Shown piece by piece: positions 63,312 to 64,000 of a stretch of DNA of 64,000 nucleotides (within the stretch, counting starts at the first letter, position 1; each line of letters starts with the position of its first letter). The notes beneath the pieces were generated by a model that did no database searches, was not told the DNA's origin, and saw nothing but the letters and a program-made list of their open reading frames with translations. Origin of the DNA: JAIOSM01 sp023143455 (lineage in GTDB: Bacteria > Desulfobacterota > Desulfobacteria > Desulfobacterales > Desulfobacteraceae); contig DAOVTW010000008.1 in the NCBI GenBank assembly GCA_030632885.1, forward strand, positions 1-64,000, in the 5' to 3' direction. A program made the translations under genes and the position numbers.

Positions 63312-64000
63312 TTATTCTTGTTGAATGATATGTGAAATAAAACTTTCAATGTTTTCATATATCCTGCGGGCTCCTTTGCCAAGTAAAATTCCATGTTTTT
63401 CATAATCAAAGAGAAAATACTCTTTTTGAACAGAAGCAATGTTATTAAAAAGTTTATATGTGCCATCAGAATCAACAACTGGGTCATTTCTTGATTGAAC
63501 TACAAGAACAGGAAGTTTTACATTTTTAAGCTCGGGTTCTAAACTTTCTGTAAGCCTCTTAAGTTCTCTTATTCCGGCGACAGGGTTTCTTCCATAATTG
63601 ATGTGGGGGTTTTCAGGGTCATTATCAACAAACTCTTTTGTAATTGTTGTAAAATGAGCCTTTTTCATCATACTATTAAAAATGCTTAATGCAGGCGCAA
63701 AAGAAGAACCAATATCTTTTAATTTCATGGGCGGAGAAACCGCAAAAGCACCGCTGATATCATGCGTACGTGTACAGAGTTCCAAGGCAAGAGCGGCTCC
63801 GGTTGAGAACCCTCCAACAAATAGTTTTTTGCATGTATGTTTTAAAATAACATAGCCCTCTTCAACTGATTCTATCCATTCGAGATATGTCGTTGTTGAT
63901 AAATCTTCAGGTGCTGTGCCATGTCCTTTCAGTCTTGGTGCATATACTGTGAACGATTTTTCATGAAGATATTGTGTAAATTCTTTCATCTCTTCGGGGG
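63312..64000 (-). CDS. Alpha/beta hydrolase (carboxylesterase-like), truncated at the window edge
   Basis: At least 229 residues; the 5' end lies beyond the window (the frame continues as PEEMKEF). GGFSTGAALALEL carries the nucleophile elbow (GxSxG), VVQSRNDPVV the Asp and YEKHGILL the His of the triad. APRLKGHGTAPEDL resembles monoacylglycerol-lipase-type esterases. Substrate unknown. Confidence 0.85.
   Translation of the reverse strand, partial: PEEMKEFTQYLHEKSFTVYAPRLKGHGTAPEDLSTTTYLEWIESVEEGYVILKHTCKKLFVGGFSTGAALALELCTRTHDISGAFAVSPPMKLKDIGSSFAPALSIFNSMMKKAHFTTITKEFVDNDPENPHINYGRNPVAGIRELKRLTESLEPELKNVKLPVLVVQSRNDPVVDSDGTYKLFNNIASVQKEYFLFDYEKHGILLGKGARRIYENIESFISHIIQQE

Noticed and set aside
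1..64000. CRISPR arrays, rRNA and tRNA genes
   Set aside because: No regularly spaced direct repeats and no rRNA or tRNA cloverleaf sequence were seen while reading the intergenic regions; a covariance search would be decisive.

Overview
The window is AT-rich bacterial chromosome with dense operons and frequent TTG/GTG starts. The gene content fits a Desulfobacterota (deltaproteobacterial) strict anaerobe, most like a Desulfobacteraceae-type sulfate reducer. Supporting genes are a four-subunit 2-oxoacid:ferredoxin oxidoreductase, a large acyl-CoA dehydrogenase beside a phasin-like protein, a sodium-pump decarboxylase beta/gamma pair, a DUF362 ferredoxin, an Hdr/GlpC-type iron-sulfur oxidoreductase that appears to be a selenoprotein, and FapA-type (DUF342) proteins. 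The species cannot be named from the sequence alone.

Layout. 1-1.15 kb is a mobile-element graveyard: an IS91-type transposase fragment, a truncated tyrosine recombinase and two long imperfect hairpins. 1.17-5.05 kb holds acyl-CoA dehydrogenase, phasin and UbiB kinase. 5.05-11.6 kb has a CheD with serine at the catalytic cysteine position, divergent from an SsuABC/NrtABC-like transporter operon. That operon also encodes two solute-binding-protein-like proteins without export signals, one of them fused to a response-regulator receiver domain, and ends in a very acidic protein. 11.6-14.2 kb has a PP-loop tRNA-thiolation-like enzyme, a receiver protein and rlmN. 14.3-20.3 kb is the ffh-rpsP-khpA-rimM-trmD-SPOUT-rplS-rnhB-yraN-rsmI translation operon. 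20.4-27.6 kb has a TraB/GumN protein, an M48 peptidase and a BMP-type nucleoside ABC transporter. 27.8-31.8 kb has a cNMP-binding protein, OadG/OadB, a DUF362 ferredoxin and a GntR regulator. 31.8-36.1 kb holds a lipoprotein, cyclophilin, a cysteine desulfurase-like enzyme, an internally deleted CtlX-like protein and an acyltransferase.

36.1-41.6 kb, all on the minus strand, carries a FapA-type protein, an IspH-UbiA fusion, parB and parA. 41.6-42.9 kb is the selenoprotein: an in-frame TGA followed by a SECIS-like hairpin joins what look like two genes. 43.1-47 kb is hrpA. 47-48.6 kb is accessory DNA: two inverted copies of a ~184-nt hairpin element, whose stems show compensatory changes, flank a broken membrane-protein gene. 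A GSU2403-type nucleotidyltransferase follows, with a palindrome over its promoter. 50-53.3 kb has a receiver/coiled-coil protein and a second FapA paralog. 53.3-59 kb is an RND efflux operon; 59.3-60.1 kb a glycosyltransferase; 60.25-63 kb korDABC; 63-64 kb a small unknown gene and a truncated alpha/beta hydrolase.

How the parts connect: energy metabolism runs from acyl-CoA oxidation through ferredoxin-linked 2-oxoacid oxidation to Fe-S electron carriers and Na+ gradients. The most unusual local module is the transporter operon whose binding-protein fold has been reused inside the cytoplasm as an apparent sensor. No rRNA, tRNA or CRISPR array was found.
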